DNA from: an uncultured Clostridia bacterium
GTDB taxonomy: Bacteria > Bacillota > Clostridia > Oscillospirales > Oscillospiraceae
Reading direction: 5' to 3'
Length of the DNA: 64,000 bases
Assembly: GCA_945948185.1 (NCBI GenBank)
Contig: CAMFAL010000002.1
Span: 1-64,000 of the forward strand
Below, in pieces: positions 25,542 through 34,018 of this stretch. The notes beneath the pieces are model-generated. The model had not been told where the DNA came from, did no database searches, and worked only from the letters and a program-made list of their open reading frames with translations. The position numbers and the translations under genes were made by a program. The first letter of the stretch is position 1; each line of letters opens with the position of its first letter.

Positions 25542-25994
25542 TTACAGCATGGCCCGTATCTCCTCACAGAAGGCCGCCGCGGACTCCGCGTCCTGCATCA
25601 GCAGGAAGGCCGTATCGTCTCCCGCTAGGGAGCCCACCATGTAGGTGATATCCATATTGTCCAGGGCGGAACAGGCCGCGCTGGCCAGGCCCGGCATGGT
25701 CTTGAGCACCACGATGTTCTGGGCGCAGGCGATGCTGGTGATGCTCTCCCGGAAGATGGTCCGCAGCTTCTCCGCGAAGTTCAGCTTGGTCCGGTTGCCG
25801 GAGACGGCATACTTGTAGACGCCATGTCCCACCGGTTCCTTGATGAGGTGCATCTGCTTGATGTCCCGGGAGATAGTGGCCTGGGTGCTGCTGATGCCCC
25901 GCTCCTGAAGCTGGGTCAGCAGCTGCTCCTGGGTCTCGATATTTTCCTGGGAAATAATCTCCAGGATCATGGCTTGACGGTCATTTTTCATCAT
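25542..25994 (-). CDS. argR: Arginine repressor ArgR
   Basis: The 150-residue protein has an N-terminal winged helix-turn-helix (TQLQERGISSTQATISRDIKQM, about 27-48) and a C-terminal arginine-binding, hexamer-forming domain with SIACAQNIVVLKTMPG and VGSLAGDDTAFLLM. ArgR/AhrC represses arginine synthesis and activates catabolism when arginine is bound. It overlaps the nadK stop by 14 nt and is in the same operon. In this cluster it is the standard partner of recN. Confidence 0.95.
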   Translation of the reverse strand: MMKNDRQAMILEIISQENIETQEQLLTQLQERGISSTQATISRDIKQMHLIKEPVGHGVYKYAVSGNRTKLNFAEKLRTIFRESITSIACAQNIVVLKTMPGLASAACSALDNMDITYMVGSLAGDDTAFLLMQDAESAAAFCEEIRAML

Positions 25995-26865
25995 TCAGCC
26001 CTCCCGGCAGCATTTTTTGGGCAAAAATTTCACAGAAGCTCTTCTCCGTCAGACGGACCAGCTTCGTCACGTACTTGCTCCGCCGCACCAGCACCTTGTC
26101 GTCGGACCGCAGGCTGAAGGCCCGGCTCTCGTCCACGAACAGGTACACCGGTTTGCGGCCATTGCGCTCCAGCTCCACCGTCAGCACGTGCTCCGGGGAG
26201 AGGACATAGGAGGAAAAGCGCATGTTATGGGTACAGATGGGACAGACCACCATGGTCTGAGCCACCGGCTCCACCACGGGGCCGCCGGCAGACAGGGAGT
26301 AGGCCGTGGAGCCGGTGGGGGTGGAAACAATGACGCCGTCTCCGGCGATATCCGCCAGGTGGCGGCCGTCGGAGGAAATTTTCAGGTGGATGACGTGGGA
26401 AATGGGTCCCTCCCGGATCACCGCATCGTTGAGGCCCAGGTTGGTGTAGATCTGCTTGCCGTCCCGCATGACGGAGACATCCAGCATCATTCGATGCTCC
26501 ACGTTGAAGTCCCAGTCCTTCAGCTTCCGCAGAACCTCCAGCTCGCCCTTCTCCAGCTCCGCCACGAAGCCCAGGCCGCCCATGTTGATGCCCAGCACGG
26601 GGACCTTGTTCAGTGCCGCCAGCTTAGCCAGGTGCAGGATGGTGCCGTCACCGCCGAAGGTGATCATCAGGTCGGCGTCCTTCATCTCCTGGGGCAGGGG
26701 CTGCACATCATAGTCGGCGAACGCCCCCTCCTTCTGATCCCGGAAGGGGGAGCACACCACGGTCCGGAAGCCCAGCTCATGGAGGAGCTTCTCCGCGGTC
26801 CTGGTGGTCACCATGCCATGGTCCCGGTTGGGATTGGGGCACAGGATGATCTTTTTCGTGCTCAC
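25981..26865 (-). CDS. nadK: NAD kinase
   Basis: The 294-residue enzyme phosphorylates NAD to NADP. The diagnostic FGGDGTILHLAKLA (about 69-82) and the second motif TPTGSTAYSLSAGGPVVEP are present, as is NDAVIREGP. Length is typical of the bacterial ATP-NAD kinase family. It overlaps tlyA upstream by 4 nt and argR downstream by 14 nt, so the series is translationally coupled. Confidence 0.95.
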   Translation of the reverse strand: MSTKKIILCPNPNRDHGMVTTRTAEKLLHELGFRTVVCSPFRDQKEGAFADYDVQPLPQEMKDADLMITFGGDGTILHLAKLAALNKVPVLGINMGGLGFVAELEKGELEVLRKLKDWDFNVEHRMMLDVSVMRDGKQIYTNLGLNDAVIREGPISHVIHLKISSDGRHLADIAGDGVIVSTPTGSTAYSLSAGGPVVEPVAQTMVVCPICTHNMRFSSYVLSPEHVLTVELERNGRKPVYLFVDESRAFSLRSDDKVLVRRSKYVTKLVRLTEKSFCEIFAQKMLPGGLNDEK

Positions 26866-27686
26866 TGTCCGCTCCCCTCCCCGTGCTCCTTCAAAGTCTG
26901 GTGGGATTCTTCCACCAAAGCCTTCAAATCAAATTCCTTGGGCTGCCATTCGCCCTTTTCCAGATATCCCAGATACTCGATATTTCCCTCGGGTCCCCGG
27001 ATGGGAGAGTACGTCAGGCCAAGAACTGTAAAGCTGGATTCCTTTGCATGATCAAGGAAGTGTTCCAGCACCTCCAGATGCACCGCCGGGTCCCGGACCA
27101 CACCTTTTTTGCCCACCTTTTCCTTACCGGCCTCAAACTGGGGCTTCACCAGGCAGGCCACATGGCCGCCGTCCTTCAGGACGTTGTGGACCGCGGGTAA
27201 AATCAATTTCAGGGAAATAAAGCTCACGTCGATGGAGGCGAAGTCCAGCTCATCGGGGATCTGCGTGTGGTCCAGATACCGGGCATTGGTCCGCTCCATG
27301 CAGACCACCCGTGGGTCCTTCCGCAGCTTCCAGGCCAGCTGGCCGTAGCCCACATCCACGGCGTAGACCTTGGCGGCGCCGTTTTGCAGCATACAGTCCG
27401 TAAAGCCGCCGGTGGAGGCGCCGATGTCGCCGCAGACGGCGCCCTCCAGCTGCACCGGAAAGGTTGCCATGGCTTTTTCCAGCTTCAGGCCGCCCCTGCT
27501 CACATATTTCAGCACATTGCCGCGGACCTCGATCTCCGCGTCGTTGGGGACGGCGGTGCCTGGCTTGTCCACCCGTTGATCCTTCACAAAAACCAGTCCG
27601 CTCATGATGGTGGCCTGGGCCTTCTGCCGGCTCTCCAGGTAACCGCGCTCCACCAGCAACACGTCCAGCCGAGTTTTATTCGCCAT
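26862..27686 (-). CDS. tlyA: TlyA-family RNA 2'-O-methyltransferase (YqxC)
   Basis: The 274-residue protein couples an N-terminal S4 domain (RLDVLLVERGYLESRQKAQA) to an FtsJ-like methyltransferase fold (GDIGASTGGFTDCML, about 88-102, the SAM loop; catalytic KPQFEAGKE near 185). TlyA relatives methylate 16S and/or 23S rRNA riboses; some homologues are called hemolysin A for historical reasons. It overlaps dxs by 11 nt and nadK by 4 nt within the cluster. Confidence 0.9.
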   Translation of the reverse strand: MANKTRLDVLLVERGYLESRQKAQATIMSGLVFVKDQRVDKPGTAVPNDAEIEVRGNVLKYVSRGGLKLEKAMATFPVQLEGAVCGDIGASTGGFTDCMLQNGAAKVYAVDVGYGQLAWKLRKDPRVVCMERTNARYLDHTQIPDELDFASIDVSFISLKLILPAVHNVLKDGGHVACLVKPQFEAGKEKVGKKGVVRDPAVHLEVLEHFLDHAKESSFTVLGLTYSPIRGPEGNIEYLGYLEKGEWQPKEFDLKALVEESHQTLKEHGEGSGQ

Positions 27687-29535
27687 GTTTCACCGCCTCC
27701 TCTGCCGCAGCCGCCACCCCGGCGGCGTCCAAGCCGAAGCGGTGCTCCAGCTCCGAAACGCTGCCCTCAGGGGCGAAGGTCTTTCCAAGATTCTTCAAAA
27801 CGAGTTTTTCCGGGGCCTGGCCGTGCTCCGCCAGAATGGCGGCTACCCGCTGGCCCACGCAGCCGGCGCCGAAGGAATCCTCCAGCACCAGCAGGATCTT
27901 CCGGCCCCCCAGGGCCTCGCAGATGGTCTCATGGTCCAAGGGTGAGATCTGGTTCAGCTTCATGACCTCCGCCTGGATGCCCTTCTCTGCCAACAGGTCT
28001 GCTGCTTCCAGCAAATGATTCACCAGCACGCCGTAGCTCAGCAGCGTCACGCCGCTTCCCTGACGCAGCTGAGCCACCGGCTCCGCCGACCGGTCCTCCC
28101 GGAAGACGTCCTCTCCCCCTCTGGGATACCGGACCGCCACGGGGCCCTCCAGGTCAAAGACGGCCTTTTTCAGCATGGACCGCAGCTCCGCGAAGTTGGA
28201 GGGACACAGCACCGTAAAGCTGGGGATGGTGCACAGGAACAAGGGGTCGAAACAGCCGTGGTGGGTCTCGCCGTCGGGGCCAACCAGGCCCGCCCGGTCC
28301 ACGCCGAATACCACATGAAGCCGTTCCAGGGCCACATCGTGGATCAGCTGGTCGTAGCCCCGCTGCAAAAAGGTGGAGTATACCGCAAACACCGGGATCA
28401 TCCCCTGGCTGGCCAGGCCTGCCGCCATGGAGACCCCGTGGCCCTCGGCGATAGCCACGTCGAAAAACCGCTCCGGGAATTCCTTCGCGAAGCCCGACAG
28501 GCCGGTGCCGTCGGCCATGGCGGCGGTGATGGCGCATACCCGGGGATCCCGGGCGGCACAGTCCGCCAGCGCCTTTCCGAACACGGAGGAAAAACTCTCC
28601 CCTCCGGATTTTTTCACCAGGCCGGTCTCCGGGTCAAAGGGACTGATTCCGTGGAACTTGCCGGGGTCCTTCTCCGCGAAGGGATACCCCTTTCCCTTCA
28701 CCGTGTGAACGTGGACCAGCACGGGACCCTGCTGCTCCTTTGCCCATTGCAGCATATCGCACAGGCGGGGCAGGTCGTGGCCGTCGATGGGCCCCAGATA
28801 GGTAAAGCCCATGTCCTCGAACAGGGTGCTCCCCGGCCAGAGCGTTTTTTTCAGGGCCGTCTTGACCCGGTGGCTGAATCGGTACAGACCGTTCTCCATG
28901 GGCCGCTTGCCGAAGAGGCCCCGGTACCACTTTTTGAAATGGTAGTAGACCGGCTTGCTGCGCAGGCGGCTCAGATGGGATGGCATAGCCCCCACGTTGG
29001 GGTTGATGGACATGCCGTTGTCGTTGAGAATGACGATCAGCGGCTCCCCGGAGGCACCGGCGTTGTTGAGGCCCTCGTAGGCAAGGCCGCCCGTCAAGGC
29101 GCCGTCACCGATCAGAGCCAGCACACTGTAATCCTCATTCTGTAAAGTCCTTGCCCTTGCCATACCAAGTGCCACAGAGACAGAGTTGGAGGCATGGCCC
29201 GCGATAAAGGCGTCATGCTCACTCTCATAGGGCTTGGGGAAGCCGGACATGCCGTCCAGCTGCCGCAGGGTGGAGAACAGCTCCCGCCGCCCCGTCAGGG
29301 CTTTGTGGACGTAGCACTGGTGGCCCACGTCGAACACCAGCCGGTCCGACGCAGTGTCGAACACCCGGTGGATGGCCACGGTCAGCTCCACGGCCCCCAG
29401 GTTGGAGGCCAGATGGCCGCCGGTCCGGGACACGCTTTCGATCAAAAACTCCCGCAGTTCCTGACACAGCCGGGGCAACTGGGACTTGTCCAGCGCCTTG
29501 ATGTCGGCGGGAGAATGGATGGTTTCCAATATCAT
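27676..29535 (-). CDS. dxs: 1-deoxy-D-xylulose-5-phosphate synthase
   Basis: The 619-residue thiamine diphosphate enzyme joins pyruvate and glyceraldehyde-3-phosphate in the first step of the MEP isoprenoid pathway. The ThDP site includes GHASNSVSVALGMARAR and the GDGALTGGLAYEGLNNAG-to-NDNGMSI segment. The transketolase middle domain has AIAEGHGVSMAAGLA, and the C-terminal domain follows. Length is canonical. It lies 15 nt after oapA and follows the OLE RNA locus, with ispA of the same pathway just upstream. Confidence 0.97.
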   Translation of the reverse strand: MILETIHSPADIKALDKSQLPRLCQELREFLIESVSRTGGHLASNLGAVELTVAIHRVFDTASDRLVFDVGHQCYVHKALTGRRELFSTLRQLDGMSGFPKPYESEHDAFIAGHASNSVSVALGMARARTLQNEDYSVLALIGDGALTGGLAYEGLNNAGASGEPLIVILNDNGMSINPNVGAMPSHLSRLRSKPVYYHFKKWYRGLFGKRPMENGLYRFSHRVKTALKKTLWPGSTLFEDMGFTYLGPIDGHDLPRLCDMLQWAKEQQGPVLVHVHTVKGKGYPFAEKDPGKFHGISPFDPETGLVKKSGGESFSSVFGKALADCAARDPRVCAITAAMADGTGLSGFAKEFPERFFDVAIAEGHGVSMAAGLASQGMIPVFAVYSTFLQRGYDQLIHDVALERLHVVFGVDRAGLVGPDGETHHGCFDPLFLCTIPSFTVLCPSNFAELRSMLKKAVFDLEGPVAVRYPRGGEDVFREDRSAEPVAQLRQGSGVTLLSYGVLVNHLLEAADLLAEKGIQAEVMKLNQISPLDHETICEALGGRKILLVLEDSFGAGCVGQRVAAILAEHGQAPEKLVLKNLGKTFAPEGSVSELEHRFGLDAAGVAAAAEEAVKHGE

Positions 29536-29550
29536 AGCTTTGCCTTTCTT

Positions 29551-30099
29551 TTAGCGGTGGAAAACATGGAGAAAACGTCCGGCGCAGTAGACCACCTTGG
29601 TGCTCTGCTTCATGGCGAAGGTCTTGCCCAGGGCCTTGCCGCCGATGGTCAGGCCGGAGATCAGGGCGGTGACAGCCACGGAGATCAGCACAGAACGCAG
29701 ATCGAGTGCCGCCTGGAGCCGCACCACGATGACGGCAGCGGTGGTACCGGAGACGATGCCGCAGATGTCGCCCACCACGTCGTTGCAAACGCTGGAGACC
29801 TGGCTGGCGTTCCGCAGCAGCATCAGGGCTTCCTTGGCACCCTTTTCCTTGTGGGCGGCCATGGAGTGAAAGGGCCTGGGGTCGGCGGCGGTGACCGCCA
29901 CGCCGATGATGTCAAACAGGATGCCCAGGCTGATAAACAGGGCCAAAATCAAAACAGCGACGGCCACGCCCGCGCCCGCCAGCATCGACTCCGACGCCAG
30001 ACTGAGCACCGCGGACAAGGCGACCGCCATCAAAAAGACCGTAAAGGCCCAACGGTATGGAGAAACTGGGCCACTCTTTTTTTTCTGTGTTTTTTTCAA
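29551..30099 (-). CDS. oapA: OLE-associated membrane protein OapA
   Basis: The 182-residue protein has a basic N-terminus and four hydrophobic segments (about 17-36, 44-70, 110-130, 140-158), with a cytoplasmic-looking loop PRPFHSMAAHKEKGAKEALM between helices 2 and 3. Position and topology match OapA, the membrane protein that binds OLE RNA in Bacillus halodurans and is linked to cold, alcohol and Mg2+ tolerance. The gene lies between an OLE-type RNA locus and dxs, as expected. The start is probably TTG at 30099, because GGAGG lies 5 nt upstream; the track's TTG at 30111 overlaps that ribosome site. Confidence 0.85.
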   Translation of the reverse strand: MKKTQKKKSGPVSPYRWAFTVFLMAVALSAVLSLASESMLAGAGVAVAVLILALFISLGILFDIIGVAVTAADPRPFHSMAAHKEKGAKEALMLLRNASQVSSVCNDVVGDICGIVSGTTAAVIVVRLQAALDLRSVLISVAVTALISGLTIGGKALGKTFAMKQSTKVVYCAGRFLHVFHR

Positions 30100-30299
30100 A
30101 GGAACCTCCAACTGGATGTTGTCTCATAAATTTCCCGCTCTGCTTCTCTTTCCCTTGGGGTCCCCCGCGCGAGCCCAGCGCAGCGGGTCGCGTGGGGAAA
30201 AGGAGGAAGGAATGAAGCGAGCGCAGTTTTCGCCGCTCTGCGGCGGAAACGGAGCATAGCGTAATTTCTTCCGACGTGCTAAGCTGGCGGCAGCAGAAA

Positions 30300-30934
30300 A
30301 AGTAAATCTTACGGCTTAGGTACGGGTTGGTTTTCCCCATGGCGCACCTCTCGTTGCCGATGGAGGCGGTTCCCCCTTCGGCGCCATGGCACAGCGTCGC
30401 CAGTCAGCGCTACCCGATTGCCACTTAGTCCGCACTGCAATCCTTTTTCTGCCCCGCAAAGACAGCCTAGGTGATTTCCACAACAGTCTGTCCGTTTCTT
30501 TAGCCTCTTTTGCAGAGACGGTTTCAGAGAGCAGGGGGCCGCCATGCTCCGGCCGGGAGCGAAAACGGCCTGGCCTCTCATTCACCAATCCCCACGCAAG
30601 GCAGGCTACATCTGCACACAGCGTTACGGCCCGGGATGGCCGATGCACCGCATTGCAGGTTCATCATCTGCTTCGTACACAGCTCGGAAATACCGCGATG
30701 GGAGTACGGCTGTGCACAAGAGCAGGTCTCCACGGAAACAGGGTCGGGGTAACCATGCCATTGGAAATCGCCCTGAGTCCGCAAGCACGCGCAGCGTGCT
30801 TCCCCCCAGCACCCACCCAAAACTGGGCGTATCAAGCAGGCACCAGAGGTTTCATCGGTGTGCCCTTCAGAGGATTTTTAGGCCCTCCCTAGGAAACGGC
30901 AGATCTGACTAGAATACTGCGCCGCCGCTTAGCG
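30300..30934 (-). ncRNA. ole: OLE (ornate large extremophilic) RNA, candidate
   Basis: About 640 nt without a credible ORF lie between ispA and oapA-dxs, the genomic position that defines OLE RNA. A promoter TTGTAT-17-TATACT precedes it, predicting a transcript start near 30934. Several local stem-loops are visible, for example AAGCACGCTGCGCGTGCTT. The expected OLE length is about 600 nt. Both ends are approximate, and I could not compare the sequence with the RNA family model. The assignment rests on location, size and the presence of oapA. Confidence 0.75.
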
Positions 30935-30940
30935 AACATC

Positions 30941-30969
30941 AGTATAGCACGGTTTTTATAAATATACAA
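30941..30969 (-). promoter_or_regulatory. Promoter of the OLE RNA-oapA-dxs unit
   Basis: Minus strand TTGTAT (30969-30964), 17-nt spacer, TATACT (30946-30941), preceded by a long AT-rich stretch. A terminator after ispA separates it from the upstream genes. Confidence 0.75.
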
Positions 30970-31024
30970 CATATTCCGTATATACAAATTGTGAATTTTT
31001 CGATGGCGGACATTCTCCCGACCG

Positions 31025-31062
31025 TCAAAAGAATGCCGGACAGGTACCCGCCCGTCCGGCAT
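31025..31062 (-). terminator. Intrinsic terminator after ispA
   Basis: Minus-strand hairpin GCCGGAC/GTCCGGC with a 12-nt loop followed by ATTCTTTT, 17 nt after the ispA stop. Confidence 0.75.
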
Positions 31063-31076
31063 CAAAGGTCTTCTCT

Positions 31077-31955
31077 TTACTTGTTCCGCTCCGCCAGGCT
31101 GTCCGCCAGCTCCGCCAGGAAGCCCTCCGTGTCCAGCGTGCGGACCGCGGCCTTGGCCTTCTCCGTGCAGTCCAGTACCTTCCGGTCACAGGCCTCCAGG
31201 CCCAGCAGGTCCACGTAGGTCACCTTGCCCTCCTCCTTGTCGGAGCCGATGGGCTTGCCGAACTCCACCGCGTTGCCGATGACATCCAGCATGTCATCCC
31301 GGATCTGGAAGGCCAGACCTAACTGGTAGCCGTACTCCTCCGCGGCAACCAGCAGTGCCGGGTCTCCCCCGGCGGCAGCCACGCCCAGCTTACAGGCCCC
31401 GGCGATCATGGCGCCGGTCTTGAGATGGTGGACCTCCCCCAGCTCTGCCTCTGTCTTGGGGGCGTGAAGGGTGTCGATGACCTGGCCCGCCACCATGCCG
31501 TCGGCCCCGGCGGCCTCCGCTAGGATCAGGGCGCAGTCTGCCCTCTGCTCCGCCGCCAGGCCGGGGGTGGTCAGGATCAGCCGGAAGGCCTCGGGCTGCA
31601 GAGCATCCCCCGCCAGGACGGCCAGGGTCTCGCCGTAGACCTTGTGGTTGGTAGGCTTGCCACGGCGCAGATCGTCGTCGTCCATGCAGGGCAGGTCGTC
31701 ATGGATCAGGGAATAGGTATGCACCAGCTCCAGAGCGCAGGCTATGGAGACGGCGGTGTGCCAATCCAGGCCCGCCAACCGGGCAAACTCCAATGTCAGC
31801 ACAGGCCGGATGCGCTTGCCTCCCGCCAGCAGGCTGTACCGCATAGCCTCGTACAGGTCCGCCCAGTGGGTCTTGTCCGTGAACAGGCCGTTCAGATACG
31901 CTTCCACCGCACTCCGGTATGCGTCGTACCGAGCATCAAAGGCTGCTTTTTCCAT
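31077..31955 (-). CDS. ispA: Polyprenyl synthetase, farnesyl diphosphate synthase type
   Basis: The 292-residue enzyme builds farnesyl diphosphate from C5 units. The first aspartate-rich motif is HDDLPCMDDDDLRRGKPTNH (about 83-102), with the two-residue insertion typical of bacterial IspA; the second is FQIRDDMLDVIG. GGKRIRPVL precedes them. Length is normal. It follows xseB by 2 nt in the xseA-xseB-ispA operon and shares a pathway with dxs beyond the OLE locus. Confidence 0.95.
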   Translation of the reverse strand: MEKAAFDARYDAYRSAVEAYLNGLFTDKTHWADLYEAMRYSLLAGGKRIRPVLTLEFARLAGLDWHTAVSIACALELVHTYSLIHDDLPCMDDDDLRRGKPTNHKVYGETLAVLAGDALQPEAFRLILTTPGLAAEQRADCALILAEAAGADGMVAGQVIDTLHAPKTEAELGEVHHLKTGAMIAGACKLGVAAAGGDPALLVAAEEYGYQLGLAFQIRDDMLDVIGNAVEFGKPIGSDKEEGKVTYVDLLGLEACDRKVLDCTEKAKAAVRTLDTEGFLAELADSLAERNK

Positions 31956-31957
31956 GT

Positions 31958-32194
31958 TCAGTCCTCCTCCGTTTCAAAGGGCAGCTCCACAGGCGCGCCG
32001 TCGGCGCCCTTCATCAGCTTCACCACCTGCTGCTCCGCCTGGTCCAGCTGTTTGGAGCAGGCGGCAATCAGTTTGGTTCCCTCCTCAAAGAGGGCCAGGG
32101 AGTCCGCCAAAGGGGCGTCGCCCTTTTCCAGGGCTGCCACGATCTCCTCCAACCGGGCAAGCTGCTGTTCAAATGTCACTTTTTTTCCGCTCAT
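31958..32194 (-). CDS. xseB: Exodeoxyribonuclease VII small subunit
   Basis: The 78-residue helical protein contains the family core FEQQLARLEEIVAALEKGD followed by PLADSLALFEEGTKL. It joins XseA to form exonuclease VII, which degrades single-stranded DNA. Its start overlaps the xseA stop by 4 nt, and ispA follows after 2 nt. The acidic C-terminal tail is unremarkable. Confidence 0.95.
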   Translation of the reverse strand: MSGKKVTFEQQLARLEEIVAALEKGDAPLADSLALFEEGTKLIAACSKQLDQAEQQVVKLMKGADGAPVELPFETEED

Positions 32195-33393
32195 GGATGT
32201 ACCTCCTCCACTCTGGCGGTCAGGCCGCCCTCTCCCAACGTGACGGACACCCGGTCTCCCGGCGCCGCGTCCCGATAGCTTTTCAAGATCTGCCCCGCCT
32301 CATTCTGGGCCATGGCGTAGCCCCGGCCCAGCACCTTCAGGGGACTCATGGCGTCCAGGGACGCCGCCAGGGCGGCAAAGCCCTGCCGCTTCCGGGCCAA
32401 CTGTCCGGCGGCCAAGTCGCCCAGCCGCTGCTGGACGTGGACCAGCTCCATCCGCTTGTCCTGGACGTAGGCCATGTGGTCCGTCATGACCCGCTTTTGG
32501 GACAAAGTCTCCAGCTTCTCCCGCAGGGCCTCCAGGCGGGCGGACTCGCTCTGCTCCATCCGTTCCCCAGCGCCCCGGAGCCACCGCAGCAGCTCCATCT
32601 GGTCCGGCACGGCGATCTCCGCCGCGTTGGAGGGCGTGCTGGCCCGGGCGTCGGCCACGAAGTCGGAGATGGTCACATCCGGCTCATGGCCCACGGCGGA
32701 GATGACCGGCGTCTCGCAGTTGTAGATGGCCCGGGCCACCCGCTCGTCGTTGAAGGCCCACAGGTCCTCCATGGAGCCGCCGCCCCGGCCGGTGATGATC
32801 ACGTCGCCGATCTTCCACTTGTCGGCGTACCGGATGGCCCCGGCGATCTCCGGCGGGGCCTCCACGCCCTGCACCCGGACCGGCAGCAGGATCACTTTTG
32901 CAATGGGATACCGGCGGCGCAGAATGCGGATCATGTCGTGGACCGCCGCACCGGCGGAGGAGGTGACGATGGCGATCTTCTCCGGGTAGGCAGGCAGGGG
33001 CTTTTTGTGGGCGGGGTCGAACAAACCCTCAGCGTACAGCTTGGCCTTCAATTGCTCGAAGGCCACCGCCAGGTCGCCCACGCCCTCCGGGGTCATGGTA
33101 TTGCAGTAGAGCTGGTAGGCACCGTCCCGCGGAAACACCGTCACACGGCCCGTCACCAGCACCTTCATGCCGTTTTCCGGCCGGAACCGGAGCTTCACGG
33201 CGCTGCTCTTGAACATGACGCAGCGGATAGCGCCCTCCGGGTCCTTCAGGGAGAAGTAATGGTGCCCGGAGGGATACATCTTATAATTGGACAGCTCACC
33301 CCGGACGCAGATGTTCTGGAGCATGGGCTCGTTGTCCAGCAGGAGCTTGACCAGATTGTTCACTTCGGTGACGCCGAAGATGTGGTTTTCCAT
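32191..33393 (-). CDS. xseA: Exodeoxyribonuclease VII large subunit
   Basis: The 400-residue protein has an N-terminal OB-fold (ICVRGELSNYKMYPSGHHYFSLKD), the catalytic domain with VTSSAGAAVHDMI and RGGGSMEDLWAFNDE, and a C-terminal coiled coil. The track ORF runs 153 residues further upstream, but that part has no homology-like character. ATG at 33393, preceded by GGAGGTCTCT, gives the normal family length. It is the first gene of xseA-xseB-ispA. Confidence 0.96.
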   Translation of the reverse strand: MENHIFGVTEVNNLVKLLLDNEPMLQNICVRGELSNYKMYPSGHHYFSLKDPEGAIRCVMFKSSAVKLRFRPENGMKVLVTGRVTVFPRDGAYQLYCNTMTPEGVGDLAVAFEQLKAKLYAEGLFDPAHKKPLPAYPEKIAIVTSSAGAAVHDMIRILRRRYPIAKVILLPVRVQGVEAPPEIAGAIRYADKWKIGDVIITGRGGGSMEDLWAFNDERVARAIYNCETPVISAVGHEPDVTISDFVADARASTPSNAAEIAVPDQMELLRWLRGAGERMEQSESARLEALREKLETLSQKRVMTDHMAYVQDKRMELVHVQQRLGDLAAGQLARKRQGFAALAASLDAMSPLKVLGRGYAMAQNEAGQILKSYRDAAPGDRVSVTLGEGGLTARVEEVHP

Positions 33394-33446
33394 AGAGACC
33401 TCCTTTGAGGGTTTTCCTCCTCCCGGGGGACAGGGGAATACACCCC

Positions 33447-33478
33447 CATTTTCTTTTTGAGACATCAAAAAGAAAATG
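33447..33478. repeat. Perfect AT-rich inverted repeat upstream of xseA
   Basis: Arms CATTTTCTTTTTGA and TCAAAAAGAAAATG are exact 14-bp complements with a 4-nt loop. It follows the terminator in the nusB-xseA gap; role unknown. Confidence 0.7.
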
Positions 33479-33493
33479 CGCCATGCACGGTGG

Positions 33494-33545
33494 AAAAGAA
33501 AAAATGTTTGATTCCCAGCTTGTGCCACTTCGGGCACAAGTTGGG
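33494..33545 (-). terminator. Intrinsic terminator inside the nusB-xseA gap
   Basis: Minus-strand arms CCCAACTTGTGCC/GGCACAAGCTGGG with a 6-nt loop, then a T-rich run (TTTTTTCTTTT). It lies about 100 nt upstream of xseA, so it could end a non-coding transcript. Confidence 0.75.
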
Positions 33546-33974
33546 ATGTACGGGGGGCGAGTGAATCGGTGCCCTGTAAGCTGTGGCAGTCTCCTACCGG
33601 GTGCGCTTTGGTTCTGGGGAACAGGGAAATGCTTCCCCGTATTTGGCGCATGGGTGCGGCTTTCGGGGGACGGTAAACGATGCCGCTTCCTCTCTTTCCG
33701 CTGCCGCTGGCCTTGTGCTTCCTGGAAGCGCAGGACAAAACAGGAACTTGTCCATTCATCGTCCACCCCGAAAGCAAGTCGGAACCCTCAGATTGCGACG
33801 GCGGGCTGTCCCAGTTCCGCCTGCGTCGGGCGCATCCGGTACATGCCCACACGTTTGCACCGCACCGGCCACGACAACTTTCGTATTGCGGTCAACTTGA
33901 CACAAAGGTGTCAAGTTGAGCCGCCCAAGCACCTTCCTTTTCCGCCGCATCCCCACCCATACCTGTCAGGTATG

Positions 33975-34006
33975 GAAAAGCGGGACAGAGTCCCCCCTGC
34001 CCCGCT
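33975..34006 (-). terminator. Terminator-like hairpin after nusB
   Basis: Minus-strand arms AGCGGGGCAG and CTGTCCCGCT (one mismatch), followed by TTTT, about 12 nt after the nusB stop. Confidence 0.65.
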
Positions 34007-34018
34007 CTGCCGTTTTTC

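Larger units (their letters stand above)
33394..34018 (-). other. Unexplained hairpin-rich gap between nusB and xseA, possible ncRNA
   Basis: There is no credible ORF in 625 nt. On the minus strand it contains the perfect palindromes CCATACCTGACAGGTATGG (33975-33957) and CAACTTGACAC-CTTT-GTGTCAAGTTG. Further stems are GGCGG/CCGCC, GGACAA/TTGTCC, GGGGAA/TTCCCC nested within GCGC/GCGC. A strong terminator follows at 33545-33494 and then a 14-bp AT-rich perfect hairpin. No match to RNase P RNA, tmRNA, SRP RNA or 6S RNA motifs was found by eye. Confidence 0.45.

Noticed and set aside
30578-30835. 85-residue ORF inside the OLE region
   Set aside because: No ribosome site, low-complexity composition, and it lies inside a promoter-led non-coding locus in the OLE context.
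30386-30892. 168-residue plus-strand ORF inside the OLE region
   Set aside because: No domain or ribosome site; it is antisense to the predicted OLE transcript.
30290-31060. RNase P RNA, tmRNA or SRP RNA in the ispA-dxs gap
   Set aside because: The GAGGAAAGTCC core, tRNA-like T-arm end and GGAAGGAAGCA loop were looked for by eye and not found; OLE context explains the gap better.
33394-33852. 153-residue N-terminal extension of XseA
   Set aside because: The extension has no family character, crosses a terminator and hairpins, and a good ribosome site lies at 33393.
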